Source: Hyphomicrobiales bacterium
GTDB taxonomy: Bacteria > Pseudomonadota > Alphaproteobacteria > Rhizobiales > Beijerinckiaceae
Reading direction: 5' to 3'
NCBI GenBank assembly: GCA_026400535.1
Contig: JAPLOU010000048.1
Coordinates: 1 to 64,000 of the forward strand
DNA: 64,000 nt
A model generated the notes under the pieces. It made no database searches and was not told where the DNA came from. It worked only from the letters and a program-made list of their open reading frames with translations. This document shows positions 45,786-55,499 of this stretch, in pieces (within the stretch, counting starts at the first letter, position 1; every line of letters starts with the position of its first letter). Both the position numbers and the translations under genes were made by a program.

Positions 45786-45852
45786 CAGGTATGCCTGAGA
45801 ACGGCGCCATGCCCTGCCCATCTGGCGAGCGCTTGGCGCATGCTTGCCGTGC

Positions 45853-46560
45853 TCAATGAGCTGTCTGCCCGAACAGGACTGCCCGGACGGCGGGATCCTG
45901 CATGGTCGAGGTGTTGCGCAGTTCGCCTGCAACCGTAAGGCCGCGCTGGACGGCCGGGCGCGCCAGAAGCGTGTCGAGCCAGCGTTGTACGTGGGGAAAG
46001 TTGGCGATGGTCTGGCCCTGCCGTTCCCACAACTTGGCCCAACCGACGATGGCCATGTCGGCGATCGAATGGTCGCCGGCCACGAACGCATGCTCCGCCA
46101 GACGCCTGTTGAGGACTCCATAGAGCCGGTTGGTCTCCTTGACATAGCGGTCGATCGCGTAGGGGATCTTCTCCGGCGCGTCGTGATTGAAGTGGTGGTT
46201 CTGTCCAAGCATGGGGCCAAGGCCGCCCATCTGCCACATCAGCCATTCTTCGACCTGAACGCGCTTTCTTTCATCGCTCGGATAGAACTTCCCGGTCTTT
46301 CGCCCGAGATATTGCAGGATTGCGCCTGAATCGAACACCGTGATCGGCTGGCCGCCCGGACCATCGGGATCAATGATCGCCGGCATGCGGTTGTTGGGCG
46401 AGAAGGCAAGGAATTCTGGTTTGAACTGGTCACCCTTGGAGATGTTCACCGCATTGACGTTGTAGGGCAGCCCCATCTCTTCCAGAGCGATGGAAATCTT
46501 CCATCCGTTCGGTGTTGGCCAGTAGTAGAGGTCGATCGGGGTGTTTGGGGCGACTGCCAT
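45853..46560 (-). CDS. Glutathione S-transferase (YghU/Nu-class-like)
   Basis: The start is ATG 46560 (MAVAPNTPIDLYYWPTPNGWKISIALEEMGLPYNV), with GGAGAG upstream. The N-domain has NNRMPAIIDPDGPGG and the SGAILQYLGRKTG glutathione-binding segment. The C-domain WLMWQMGGLGPMLGQNHHFNHDAPEKIPYAI is typical of the YfcG/YghU group, which has disulfide-bond oxidoreductase activity. The protein has 235 residues. The physiological substrate is unknown. Confidence 0.9.
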   Translation of the reverse strand: MAVAPNTPIDLYYWPTPNGWKISIALEEMGLPYNVNAVNISKGDQFKPEFLAFSPNNRMPAIIDPDGPGGQPITVFDSGAILQYLGRKTGKFYPSDERKRVQVEEWLMWQMGGLGPMLGQNHHFNHDAPEKIPYAIDRYVKETNRLYGVLNRRLAEHAFVAGDHSIADMAIVGWAKLWERQGQTIANFPHVQRWLDTLLARPAVQRGLTVAGELRNTSTMQDPAVRAVLFGQTAH

Positions 46561-46769
46561 GATGCTCTCCATCAGGGGATCGTCAGACGCTAATCATGAC
46601 GGCGGCGTTTTGCGACGGACCAAATGCGCGGGGCAGCCGTGAAATCGACGCAAACGGTTCAGTTGCAATTCACACCCCTGCGATTAGACCTGATGCTTGT
46701 GCGAATTCTCCACATCCGGCCAGGGGTTGGGACGTGTGCCGGCACAAGACATCGGGAAGGATTGTCGAC

Positions 46770-47114
46770 ATGAAACTTCGTCTTGCCATCCTGGCTGCAG
46801 GCCTCGCCTTCGGCGCAAGCGGCGCCATCGCACAGATCGCGCAGCCGGCTCCGGCCAACCCGTTGCAGCCGCGCGTCGTACGCCCGGCGCCCGCTGCGCC
46901 GGCACAGGCTGCGCCTGCACCCGCAGCGCCCGCCCAGGCCGCGCCCGCGAAGCCGACCCGCCAGCGCTCCGCGGCGCAGCTCGCCAATGATGCCCGCATG
47001 CGCAAGTGCGGCGCCGAATGGCGCGCCAGAAAAGCCGCGCTGACCGCGCAGGGCCAGACCTGGCGCAAGTACAATGTCGAATGCCGGGCCCGCCTGAAGG
47101 CCGCCGGGCAGTGA
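46770..47114 (+). CDS. Small secreted Ala/Pro-rich protein
   Basis: The start is ATG 46770 (MKLRLAILAAGLAFGASGAIAQ), a clear signal peptide. A proline/alanine repeat linker follows (PAPAAPAQAAPAPAAPAQAAPAK), then a short C-terminal domain with two Cys (RKCGAEWRARKAALTAQGQTWRKYNVECRARLKAAGQ). This CxxEW...W..F/Y..EC pattern occurs in small periplasmic proteins of Hyphomicrobiales; the function is unknown. The protein has 114 residues. Confidence 0.78.
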   Translation: MKLRLAILAAGLAFGASGAIAQIAQPAPANPLQPRVVRPAPAAPAQAAPAPAAPAQAAPAKPTRQRSAAQLANDARMRKCGAEWRARKAALTAQGQTWRKYNVECRARLKAAGQ

Positions 47115-47126
47115 TCAGGCCCTCGT

Positions 47127-48596
47127 TCAGTTGAACGGATAGATGCCCGGCTTGAGCCTTGCGTAGCTCAGCCGGGTGTTGTCCGAGGTGGTGACACCGT
47201 CGCCATCGAGCGTGATGCGGTGCTTTTCGAACGGCCGGAAGCCGGCCCGGTAATGGACCCTGCTCTTGAGCAGGATGAAGCGGCTGTGGGCCGGGTCAAT
47301 CCCGATATGGGTGAAAATGCCGGCATCCCATGGCTCATGGTGCAGGCTGGTCACGATGATCTGCATGCCCCCCGTCTCGAACACGGCTGTCGGTCCTGCC
47401 GTCACCCTCGAGCCGGTATACATCGGGCCTCGAACGGTCCACTCGCCATCGGACAGCCGCCGGACCCTGCCTGTCAGGGTGAGGGGCTTCGCCGGAAAGC
47501 CGATGGACGGCATTGGTGACTTGCCGCCGAGATCCAGCGTCACCGTGGCGCCCACGCCAGCCTTCTGCATGGCCTGAACGGCCGCCGGGTCCCAGACCGC
47601 AGCCATGATCACGCCCTGAAGGTCCTGCCGCAAAACCTCCGCGATCACGGTCATCACATCAGACGTGCCACCCGAACCGACATTGTCGGCATGGTCAAGC
47701 AACACGACCGGCCCGTCGCCCAGGGCCTTGGCCCGCGCCACGGCCGCTTCAAGCGGCTGGTGGACATGGAACCAGTCCGTCCGTGTGTCCCTCGCATAGC
47801 GCAGCAGCCGGTCGCGCGCTGCATTCCCGGTCGCCTTGTCACCATCCGAGACGACGACGATGGACAGGCCGGCATCGGGAATGTCAGCCATCGGGAAGCC
47901 GCCGAAGATCGAGGTGGCGAGGATGCCGGCGCGGCTCTCCTCGGCGACGCAGGCCGCGATCGCGCCCTGCATTGGTTCCTCATCGCTGCCCATGCGCAGC
48001 GTCTGCGCGAGAATGCCGGCCTGGCCCCAGGAAATGACCGGCCTGACCTCGCCGCGCAGGGCGCGCAGCATGATACGCCCACATTGTTCGCCAGCCTTGT
48101 ACATATCGACATGCGGATAGGTCTTGTAGCCGACCACGACGGTTGCATTGTCCATGATCGCATCGGTCATGTTGCCGTGCATGTCGAAGGTGACCCCGAT
48201 CGGCAGGCCAGGCGCGATCTCGCGCATGCGCTGCAGCAGCAACCCCTCGCCGTCGACCATGCCTCCGGGCACCATGGCGCCGTGCAGGTCAAGCAGCGCG
48301 GCGTCGAAGGGCCCCTGCGCTGCCAGCGCATCGAGGATCTTTCCGGTGAGGTAGCTGTAGGCCTCTGGCGCGACCGGCCCCGAAGGCATGCCCTCGGCTG
48401 CAATGGGCGTGACGATCTCCGCGCCAGTTTCGGCGGCAAGGTCGAGATAGGCCGCGAGCGGATGATTGGTGCCGCGATAGGCCGTGACCACCCCATCCCC
48501 CTCGTGAAGGCCCCAATCCCGAAAGCGCTGCAGCGGCGTCGGGACAGGCGAGAACGTGTTTGTCTCATGCTTCATCATGGCGAGCAGCAGGCGCAT
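47127..48596 (-). CDS. M81-family metallopeptidase (MlrC-like)
   Basis: This is a zinc hydrolase of the MlrC/microcystinase family, which act on small or cyclic peptides. The start is ATG 48596 (MRLLLAMMKHETNTFSPVPTPLQRF); the track ORF is 19 residues longer. Candidate metal ligands appear in MKHETNTF, LLDLHGAMVPGG and TFDMHGNMTD, and a His in VLLDHADNVGSGGTSD. The C-terminal MlrC domain is complete (RFILLKSRVHYRAGFRPF). At 489 residues it fits. It is divergent from a peptide ABC transporter, which suggests breakdown of an imported peptide. Confidence 0.9.
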   Translation of the reverse strand: MRLLLAMMKHETNTFSPVPTPLQRFRDWGLHEGDGVVTAYRGTNHPLAAYLDLAAETGAEIVTPIAAEGMPSGPVAPEAYSYLTGKILDALAAQGPFDAALLDLHGAMVPGGMVDGEGLLLQRMREIAPGLPIGVTFDMHGNMTDAIMDNATVVVGYKTYPHVDMYKAGEQCGRIMLRALRGEVRPVISWGQAGILAQTLRMGSDEEPMQGAIAACVAEESRAGILATSIFGGFPMADIPDAGLSIVVVSDGDKATGNAARDRLLRYARDTRTDWFHVHQPLEAAVARAKALGDGPVVLLDHADNVGSGGTSDVMTVIAEVLRQDLQGVIMAAVWDPAAVQAMQKAGVGATVTLDLGGKSPMPSIGFPAKPLTLTGRVRRLSDGEWTVRGPMYTGSRVTAGPTAVFETGGMQIIVTSLHHEPWDAGIFTHIGIDPAHSRFILLKSRVHYRAGFRPFEKHRITLDGDGVTTSDNTRLSYARLKPGIYPFN

Positions 48597-48783
48597 TGGC
48601 GGACTTTCGGCGGGCGTTCTTGCGGGTTGGCGCGTGCCCAAGATCAGGGCCACACATCTTCATTCTGATGCCAAGTTGACACGGGGCGCAATGACGTCCT
48701 GTAATCATTCGTCAGAGACGGCGGTTGCGCTCCACGCATGCCTGTCCCGTGTTTCCGAACCGACCTTGGGAGGGTCTTTTGTC

Positions 48784-50388
48784 ATGAGCATTTCGAGGCG
48801 TGAATTGATGGCGGGCGCTGCGGCGCTGACCGGTGGCCTGGCGCTTCCGGGCTCACAGGCCGCGGTGGCGCAGGCTGCGCCGAAGGGCACTTTGCGGGTG
48901 ATCCCGCATGCCGCGCTGACCACGCTCGATCCTGTCGCCACCACTGGCTATATCGTGCGCAACCATGGCTACATGGTGTGGGACACGCTGTTCGCACAGG
49001 ATGAGCAACTGGCCGTGAAGCCGCAGATGGCAAGCGGCGTCGAGGTTTCCGCCGACAAGCTGACCTATCGCATCACCTTGCGCGACGGTCTCGCATGGCA
49101 TGACGACACCGAGGTCACGTCGGCGGACTGCGTGCCCTCGCTTGTGCGCTGGGGGCAGGCCGACGGCATGGGCCGGCGCCTGTTCACCTATATCGACAGC
49201 GTCACCGCCGATGGCCCCAAGGTCATCGTGATCAAGCTGAAGCGGCCCTATGGCCTCGTGCTGGAATCGATCGGCAAGCTCTCCACCAACGTGCCGTTCA
49301 TGATGCCAAAGCGCTTTGCCGAGAAGGCCGTCACCGACCGTCTCGGTGCCGATGACATGATGGGCTCGGGCCCGTTCCGCTGGAACAAGGCCGATTACCG
49401 GCCGGGCGCGCGCGTTGTCTATGACCGCAACCCGAAATACGTGCCGCGCTCGGAGCCGGCGTCCAACGCCTCCGGTGGCAAGGTCGTGCATCTGGAGCGG
49501 GTCGAATGGGTCAACTTCCCAGATCCGAACACGGCACTGAATGCGCTCGTCTCGGGCGAGGTGGACTATTACGAGCAGGTCCCGGCCGATCTGCTTCCGA
49601 TCGTCAGCCGCGCGCCCGGCGTCAAGGTTGCGAACTTCAACCCGCTCGGGAATCTCGGGATGGGGCGCTTCAATTCGCTGGTCGCGCCGACGAACAACCC
49701 CGGCGTCCGCCGCGCCATCGCCAAGGCGATCAACCAGAGCGACTTGCTCAAGGTCGCCATCGGCAACCCCGAATTCTACAAGACCTGTTCATCGGTGTAT
49801 CCGTGCGGCACGATCTTCGAGAATACATCGGGCTCCGATCTGGTGTCGAAATCCTCGCTCGACGAGGCGCGGGCCATGCTCAGGGCGTCCGGCTACAATG
49901 GCGAGAAGCTCGTTCTGCTCGCCACCACCGACATCCCGGTGCAGAGCGCCATGGCGCAGTATACGGCGGACGTGTTGAAGCGTATCGGCATGAATGTCGA
50001 CGCGCAGGCGATGGACTGGGCCACGGTGCTGCAGCGACGCACCAGCAAGAACCCGGTCGACCAGGGCGGCTGGAACATGTTCTTCACCTGGTGGGAAGGG
50101 GCGGACCTGCTCGATCCCGTCATCCAGTTCGCGCTCTCGGGTCTCGGCGAGCAGGGGGCCTGGGTTGGCTGGTCGAAGGATGACGAACTCGAGAAGCTGC
50201 GCACGGCCTACGCCGAGTCCGGCTCCATCGCTGAACAGAAGGCGCTCGCAGCGCAGGTGCAGGCCCGTGCCTTCGAACAGAGTTTCAGCATCTATACCGG
50301 GATGTTCTATGTGCCGACCGGATTCCGCGAGAACGTCTCCGGCATTCTCAACGCGCCGCCATTCTTCTGGAACATCAAGAAGGCGTGA
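48784..50388 (+). CDS. Peptide ABC transporter substrate-binding protein (family 5)
   Basis: This is the periplasmic receptor for peptides or similar solutes. The start is ATG 48784 (MSISRRELMAGAAALTGGLALPGSQAAVAQA), a Tat-like signal; the 76 upstream residues in the track are spurious. The SBP_bac_5 core has RVIPHAALTTLDPVATTGYIVRNHGYMVWDTLFAQDE, LRDGLAWHDDTEVTSADCV and NLGMGRFNSLVAPTNNPGVRRAIAKAIN. The protein has 534 residues. It heads the dppA-B-C-DF-like operon. Confidence 0.92.
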   Translation: MSISRRELMAGAAALTGGLALPGSQAAVAQAAPKGTLRVIPHAALTTLDPVATTGYIVRNHGYMVWDTLFAQDEQLAVKPQMASGVEVSADKLTYRITLRDGLAWHDDTEVTSADCVPSLVRWGQADGMGRRLFTYIDSVTADGPKVIVIKLKRPYGLVLESIGKLSTNVPFMMPKRFAEKAVTDRLGADDMMGSGPFRWNKADYRPGARVVYDRNPKYVPRSEPASNASGGKVVHLERVEWVNFPDPNTALNALVSGEVDYYEQVPADLLPIVSRAPGVKVANFNPLGNLGMGRFNSLVAPTNNPGVRRAIAKAINQSDLLKVAIGNPEFYKTCSSVYPCGTIFENTSGSDLVSKSSLDEARAMLRASGYNGEKLVLLATTDIPVQSAMAQYTADVLKRIGMNVDAQAMDWATVLQRRTSKNPVDQGGWNMFFTWWEGADLLDPVIQFALSGLGEQGAWVGWSKDDELEKLRTAYAESGSIAEQKALAAQVQARAFEQSFSIYTGMFYVPTGFRENVSGILNAPPFFWNIKKA

Positions 50389-50403
50389 GTGAAGGCCGGG
50401 GAT

Positions 50404-50486
50404 GTCATCACTGGCCTTGTGCCGGTGATATCGACCAACGCCAGCGCGTCTGCATCCGTCATGACCGGCACAAGGTCGGTCATGAC
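50404..50486 (+). promoter_or_regulatory. Two overlapping, mutually exclusive hairpins in the dpp operon
   Basis: CCTTGTGCCGGT (50415-50426) pairs perfectly with ACCGGCACAAGG (50464-50475). GTCATGACCG (50458-50467) pairs perfectly with CGGTCATGAC (50477-50486). They share bases 50464-50467, so only one can form. Neither has a T tract. They lie between the binding-protein stop and the permease ATG. Confidence 0.55.
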
Positions 50487-50534
50487 ACTGTGTTTTGGGT
50501 TCTTCCAGCAGCCTGGAGCCTCTGAAAGTCACCC

Positions 50535-51473
50535 ATGCTTCGCCTGATCGCCACACGCGTGCTCTCGACCATCCCCGTCATGGGGGTGGTTGCGTTGATC
50601 GTGTTCTTCATGTTGCGCCTCTCCGGTGATCCCGCCGCCATCCTGGCTGGCGATACCGCGACGTCCGAGCAGGTCGAGAAGATCCGTATCTCGCTGGGTC
50701 TGACAAAGCCGCTTTACGAGCAGTTTTTCGGCTGGGTCGTGCAATTGCTGCGTTTTGATCTTGGAACGTCGCTGTTCACAGGCTTGCCGGTGACGACGCT
50801 GATCGCGCAGCGCATCGAACCGACAGCGATGCTGGCCTTGACCACGATTATCTTCTCGGTCTGCATCGCGGTTCCGATGGGCGTGCTGGCGGCCTGGAAG
50901 TCTGGCGGCTGGATCGACCGGCTGGTGATGGTGATCTGCGTTCTGGGCTTTTCGGTGCCCGTCTTCGTGATGGGCTACTTTCTGATTTTCAATTTCGCGA
51001 TCACGCTGCGTTGGTTTCCGGTGCAGGGTTACACCAGTCCGTTCGTCGATTTCGGGCGCTTCCTCACGCAGATCACGCTTCCGACGATCACGCTGTCCTT
51101 CATCTATGTGGCGCTGATCGCGCGCATCACGCGGGCGAGCGTCATAGAGGTGCTCGGCGAAGACTACATCCGCACCGCCCGCGCCAAGGGCCAGATCGAG
51201 GCCAAGGTTCTGTTCCGCCATGCCCTGAAGAATGCCGCCGTGCCTATCGTGACCGTCATCGGGCTTGGCGTGGCGCTGCTGATCGGCGGCGTAGTCGTGA
51301 CCGAGAGCGTCTACAACATCCCAGGGCTCGGCCGCCTCGTCGTCGACGCGATCACGCGGCGGGACTATCCGATCATCCAGGGGCTGATCATGTTCTTCGC
51401 CCTGATCTATATCGTGCTGAACCTGATCATCGATATCATCTATACGCTCGTCGATCCGAGGATCCGCTATTGA
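50535..51473 (+). CDS. Peptide ABC transporter permease (DppB type)
   Basis: This is an inner-membrane permease with six helices. The 312-residue protein begins MLRLIATRVLSTIPVMGVVALIVFFMLRLSGDPAAIL. It has the binding-protein-dependent transport loop VLGEDYIRTARAKGQIEAKVLFRHALKNAAVPIVTVIG and ends LVDPRIRY, which is the canonical DppB C-terminus. The DppC start overlaps its stop. Confidence 0.94.
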   Translation: MLRLIATRVLSTIPVMGVVALIVFFMLRLSGDPAAILAGDTATSEQVEKIRISLGLTKPLYEQFFGWVVQLLRFDLGTSLFTGLPVTTLIAQRIEPTAMLALTTIIFSVCIAVPMGVLAAWKSGGWIDRLVMVICVLGFSVPVFVMGYFLIFNFAITLRWFPVQGYTSPFVDFGRFLTQITLPTITLSFIYVALIARITRASVIEVLGEDYIRTARAKGQIEAKVLFRHALKNAAVPIVTVIGLGVALLIGGVVVTESVYNIPGLGRLVVDAITRRDYPIIQGLIMFFALIYIVLNLIIDIIYTLVDPRIRY

Positions 51474-52339
51474 CCGCGCCTGCCGCAGCCATGCCGCTGG
51501 AGCGGCTGACCGGGGTATTCCCGTTCCTCAAACGCTACCCGCTGGTGGCCATAGCGGGCGTGATCCTGGGTATCATCGTGCTCGCCGCAGTGTTCGCGCC
51601 GTTCATGTTCACGCGCGACCCCACCGCCCTGACGCCGCTGCATCGACTGCGCCCTGCCTCTGAGTTGAACTGGCTCGGTACAGACCATCTCGGCCGCGAT
51701 GTCTGGAGTCGGCTGGTCTACGGCGCGCGGGTGTCCGTGATGGTGGGGCTGACGGTCGCGGCGCTGTCGATCCTGCTTGGCCTCGTGATCGGACTTGTGG
51801 CAGGCTATATCCGCTGGCTCGACGCCATCGTGATGCGCATCATGGATGGGCTGATGGCCATTCCGGGCATCCTTCTTGCCATCGCGCTGGTGTCCGTCTC
51901 CGGCGCCAGCCTGACCACGGTGATTGTCGCCATCATGGTTCCGGAGATCCCGCGCGTGGTCCGGCTGGTGCGCTCGGTGGTGCTGACGGTTCGCGAGGAG
52001 CCTTATGTGGAAGCGGCGGTGTCGGTCGGCACGCCGCTGCCGGCGATCCTCATCCGCCATATCCTGCCCAACTGCATTCCGCCGCTGATCGTACAGGCGA
52101 CCTATGTCTGCGCCTCAGCCATGCTGACCGAGGCGATCCTCTCGTTTCTGGGCGCGGGCACACCGCCCACAATTCCAAGCTGGGGCAATATGGTCGCCGA
52201 GGCGCGGCTGCTGTTCCAGATCGCGCCGTGGAACCTGCTCTGGCCTGGCATCGCGCTGGCGGTCACCATCCTGGCCGTGAATATCCTCGGCGACGGGTTG
52301 CGCGACAGGCTTGACCCCAAGCTCGCGAAGCGGATGTGA
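51470..52339 (+). CDS. Peptide ABC transporter permease (DppC type)
   Basis: This is the second peptide permease. Start TTG 51470 overlaps the dppB stop (TTGA) and has GAGGA seven bases upstream, giving 289 residues; ATG 51491 is an alternative. Hallmarks are LGTDHLGRDVWSRLVYGARVSVMVG, YVEAAVSVGTPLPAILIRHILPNCIPPLIVQ and EAILSFLGAGTPPTIPSWGNMVAEAR. The track ORF 51011..52339 begins in the dppB shadow and is too long. Confidence 0.9.
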   Translation: MTAPAAAMPLERLTGVFPFLKRYPLVAIAGVILGIIVLAAVFAPFMFTRDPTALTPLHRLRPASELNWLGTDHLGRDVWSRLVYGARVSVMVGLTVAALSILLGLVIGLVAGYIRWLDAIVMRIMDGLMAIPGILLAIALVSVSGASLTTVIVAIMVPEIPRVVRLVRSVVLTVREEPYVEAAVSVGTPLPAILIRHILPNCIPPLIVQATYVCASAMLTEAILSFLGAGTPPTIPSWGNMVAEARLLFQIAPWNLLWPGIALAVTILAVNILGDGLRDRLDPKLAKRM

Positions 52340-52342
52340 GCT

Positions 52343-53959
52343 GTGGCTGATCCGGTTCTTGTCATCGACAACCTGTCCGTCCAGCTGCCGCGCGGCGCCG
52401 ATCGCGTCCATGCCGTCGAAGGGCTATCGCTTGCCGTCAAACCGGGCGAAATCCTCTGCGTGGTCGGTGAAAGCGGGTCTGGCAAATCGGTCACGGCACA
52501 AGCGGTGATGGGCTTGCTTCCCAGGGGCCAGCTCATGCGCAGCGGCGGCCGGATCATCCTCGAGGGCGAGGACATCAGCCATGTCGGCATGGACCGCCTG
52601 CGTGACCTGCGCGGCAGTCGCATGGCGATGATCTTCCAGGAGCCGATGACGGCGCTGAACCCGGTGATGACCTGCGGCGACCAGATCGATGAGGTTCTGG
52701 CGATCCACACTGATCTGGGCCGTGAGGCGCGCAAGGATAAGGTGCTCGACATCATGGCTGCCACGGGGCTTCCGGATGTTGCCCAGCTGTTCGACGCCTA
52801 TCCGCACCAGCTCTCGGGCGGCCAGCGCCAGCGCGTGATGATCGCTTCGGCACTCGTGCTCGATCCGGCGCTTCTGATTGCCGATGAGCCGACGACCGCT
52901 CTTGACGTAACGACCCAGAAACAGATCCTGCACCTGATCCGCGAGCTTCAGCAGCGGCGCGGCACGGGGGTTCTCTTCATCACCCATGATTTCGGCGTCG
53001 TTGCGGAAATCGCAGACCGTGTCGCGGTGATGCGCTACGGCAAACTGGTCGAGGAGGGACCCGTGGCGGAGGTGCTGCGCCGGCCGCGCGAGGACTACAC
53101 CAGGATGCTGATCGGTTCTGTGCCGAGTCTTGAGCCGCCCAAGCGCGCCGCCATAACCGGAGGCGACGTGGCCCTGAAGACCACGGCACTGGCCAAGACC
53201 TACGGCGGCACAAGCCTGTTTGGCAAGGGCCGCGTGGTGCGGGCTGCCAGCGACGTTACGATTAAAATTCGTCGTGGCGAGACGCTCGGCATCGTCGGCG
53301 AGTCGGGTTCGGGGAAATCCACCGTTGCGCGCTGCATCGCCCGGCTGATCGACCCGACCAGCGGCGAAGTGCGGATTGCTGGCGTTGATGTGGCCAGGAT
53401 GGGGCAGGGCGAACTCCGGCCCTATCGCCGCAAGGTGCAGATCGTGTTCCAGGACCCGTACCGTTCGCTCAACCCGCGCCGCACGGTCGGGCAGAGCCTT
53501 GTCGAGGGGCCGATGAATTTCGGGATGTCGCGCTCCGACGCGTTGACGAAGGCCGGCGATCTCATGTCTCTGGTCGGGCTCAAGCCGGATGCCATCGACC
53601 GCTATCCGCACCAGTTCTCCGGCGGCCAGCGTCAGCGCATCTGCATCGCCCGCGCGCTGATGATGGAACCGGAGTTGCTGATCGCCGACGAGGCGGTTTC
53701 GGCGCTTGACGTGTCGGTGCAGGCACAGGTGCTCAAGCTGCTGGATGATGTGCGCAAGCGCTTCGATCTCGCCGTGCTGTTCATCACCCATGACCTGCGG
53801 GTCGCCGCGCAGATCTGCGACCGCATTGTCGTGATGAGCAAGGGTGAGGTCGTGGAGCAGGGTCCGACGGCCGAGGTCTATGCCGCGCCGAAGCACCCGT
53901 ACAGCCGCGCGCTACTGGAGGCCGCGCCTGGCCGCGGTTTCGGCTTCGGGCTGGGGTAG
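52343..53959 (+). CDS. Fused dipeptide ABC ATPase (DppD-DppF type)
   Basis: One 538-residue protein carries both ATPases of the peptide importer. The N-terminal half has [30 protein letters not shown] and [11 protein letters not shown]. The C-terminal half has [52 protein letters not shown] and ends [17 protein letters not shown]. Start GTG 52343 follows the dppC stop after three bases. Such fusions are known (GsiA, DdpD-type). Confidence 0.93.
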   Translation: MADPVLVIDNLSVQLPRGADRVHAVEGLSLAVKPGEILCVVGESGSGKSVTAQAVMGLLPRGQLMRSGGRIILEGEDISHVGMDRLRDLRGSRMAMIFQEPMTALNPVMTCGDQIDEVLAIHTDLGREARKDKVLDIMAATGLPDVAQLFDAYPHQLSGGQRQRVMIASALVLDPALLIADEPTTALDVTTQKQILHLIRELQQRRGTGVLFITHDFGVVAEIADRVAVMRYGKLVEEGPVAEVLRRPREDYTRMLIGSVPSLEPPKRAAITGGDVALKTTALAKTYGGTSLFGKGRVVRAASDVTIKIRRGETLGIVGESGSGKSTVARCIARLIDPTSGEVRIAGVDVARMGQGELRPYRRKVQIVFQDPYRSLNPRRTVGQSLVEGPMNFGMSRSDALTKAGDLMSLVGLKPDAIDRYPHQFSGGQRQRICIARALMMEPELLIADEAVSALDVSVQAQVLKLLDDVRKRFDLAVLFITHDLRVAAQICDRIVVMSKGEVVEQGPTAEVYAAPKHPYSRALLEAAPGRGFGFGLG

Positions 53960-53964
53960 GAGTA

Positions 53965-54489
53965 TCAGCCGGTCTGCGCCGGCCTGTCGTCCCGAACGGA
54001 CACCACGCGTGAAAGCTCCGCGATGATGCGCTCGACCGGAGCTTCGACACCGATCGTGATGGCGTCCTCGTCAGCTCCAGGCTCTTCAAGAGTGGCGAAC
54101 TGGCTGGCCAGAAGGGCAGGCGGCATGAAGTGCGCCTCCCGCGCGGCGATGCGCGCCGCCAGCAGGTCCCGCGAGCCCTTGAGATGGACGAGCCGGATCG
54201 CGGCGCGCGAGAGGCGCAGCCGGTCGCGATAGGCGCGCTTCAGGGCAGAGCAGGTGACGACGCCGTTCTCGCCCGCATCGGTGCGTTCGTTCATCCAGGC
54301 CACAATGGCGTCGAGCCATGGCAAGCGATCTGCGTCGACCAGTGGAACGCCAGCGCTCATCTTGGCGACGTTGCCGGGGGTATGAAAACTGTCGGCATCG
54401 CGGAAGGCCCAACCCAGGCGTTCGGCCAGCCCGGCCGCCACGGTGGTCTTGCCCGACGAGGCGACGCCCATGACGACGATGATCGTCAT
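53965..54489 (-). CDS. gntK: Gluconokinase
   Basis: GntK phosphorylates D-gluconate to 6-phosphogluconate. The 174-residue kinase has the P-loop [21 protein letters not shown] and [29 protein letters not shown] with [14 protein letters not shown], all family hallmarks. It lies immediately after gnd with a 4-base overlap, forming a gluconate/pentose-phosphate pair. Confidence 0.93.
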   Translation of the reverse strand: MTIIVVMGVASSGKTTVAAGLAERLGWAFRDADSFHTPGNVAKMSAGVPLVDADRLPWLDAIVAWMNERTDAGENGVVTCSALKRAYRDRLRLSRAAIRLVHLKGSRDLLAARIAAREAHFMPPALLASQFATLEEPGADEDAITIGVEAPVERIIAELSRVVSVRDDRPAQTG

Positions 54490-55469
54490 GGCTTCTTCGG
54501 CTCCGCATGGCCGCCGAAGCCCTTGCGCATGGCGCTGAGGATTTTCTCGGCGAAGGTGTGCTCCTTGCGCGAGCGGAAGCGGGTGTAGAGCGCGCTGGTA
54601 AGCACCTCGGCGGGCGTCGCGGTCTCCACCGCCGCTTGGACGGTCCAGCGGCCTTCGCCGGAATCGTCGACATGTCCCGAATAGCTGTCAAGATTCTCGT
54701 CGTCGGCCAATGCCTGCGCCGTTAGGTCGAGAAGCCATGAAGTAACCACGCTGCCGCGGCGCCAGGTCTCGGCGATGTCCGCAACATTGAGGTCAAGCCT
54801 GTGCTCCTCCGGCATCGTGGCCGCGCCGATATTGCGCATAATGTCGAAACCCTCGGCGAAGGCCTGCATCATGCCGTACTCGATGCCGTTGTGGATCATC
54901 TTGACGAAGTGGCCGGCGCCGGCACGTCCGGCATGGATGTATCCCTGTGCCGGCCTGTCGTCGCGTCCGTCCCGTCCCATGGTCCGTTCGATCTCGCCAA
55001 GTCCAGGCGCCAGGGCGCGGAAGATCGGGTCGAGGCGCTCGACGACGGCCTTGTCTCCGCCGATCATGAGGCAATAGCCACGCACAAGGCCATGAACGCC
55101 ACCGCTGGTGCCGACGTCGAGATAGTGGATCCCACTGGCCGACAGGTCCCGGGCGCGCCGGATGTCATCTTTCCAGAAGGTGTTGCCGCCGTCGATGATC
55201 GTATCCCCGGCCGAGAGAAGCGGTGCAAGCGCGGCGATCGCTGTCTCGGTCGCCGCTCCTGCCGGGAGCATGACCCAGATCGTGCGGGGCTTGCCAAGGG
55301 CGACGACCATTTCCTGCATCGAAGGGACAGCATGGGCGCCCTCTCTGGTCAGCGCCGCTCCCGGCGACGGGTCCTTGTCGAACACGACCGCTGCGTGGCC
55401 GGCGCGCAGAAGGCGCCGCACCAGATTGGCCCCCATCCGGCCAAGACCGATCATTCCCAGTTCCATCAC
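54486..55469 (-). CDS. gnd: 6-phosphogluconate dehydrogenase (decarboxylating, GndA/YqeC type)
   Basis: Gnd oxidises and decarboxylates 6-phosphogluconate to ribulose-5-phosphate. The 327-residue short form begins [25 protein letters not shown] (Rossmann GLGRMG). It has the substrate loop [21 protein letters not shown], catalytic Lys region [17 protein letters not shown] and [15 protein letters not shown]. This short type often prefers NAD. It is co-transcribed with gntK. Confidence 0.92.
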   Translation of the reverse strand: MMELGMIGLGRMGANLVRRLLRAGHAAVVFDKDPSPGAALTREGAHAVPSMQEMVVALGKPRTIWVMLPAGAATETAIAALAPLLSAGDTIIDGGNTFWKDDIRRARDLSASGIHYLDVGTSGGVHGLVRGYCLMIGGDKAVVERLDPIFRALAPGLGEIERTMGRDGRDDRPAQGYIHAGRAGAGHFVKMIHNGIEYGMMQAFAEGFDIMRNIGAATMPEEHRLDLNVADIAETWRRGSVVTSWLLDLTAQALADDENLDSYSGHVDDSGEGRWTVQAAVETATPAEVLTSALYTRFRSRKEHTFAEKILSAMRKGFGGHAEPKKP

Positions 55470-55471
55470 CC

Positions 55472-55492
55472 GATCCTCATCCTGACGGTGTC
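55472..55492 (-). repeat. Dispersed short repeat, copy 4 (reverse, partial)
   Basis: GATCCTCATCCTGACGGTGT is the reverse of the family's GACGG...AGGATGAGGATC. It sits in the 30-base gap upstream of gnd. Confidence 0.4.
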
Positions 55493-55499
55493 CCGGTGC

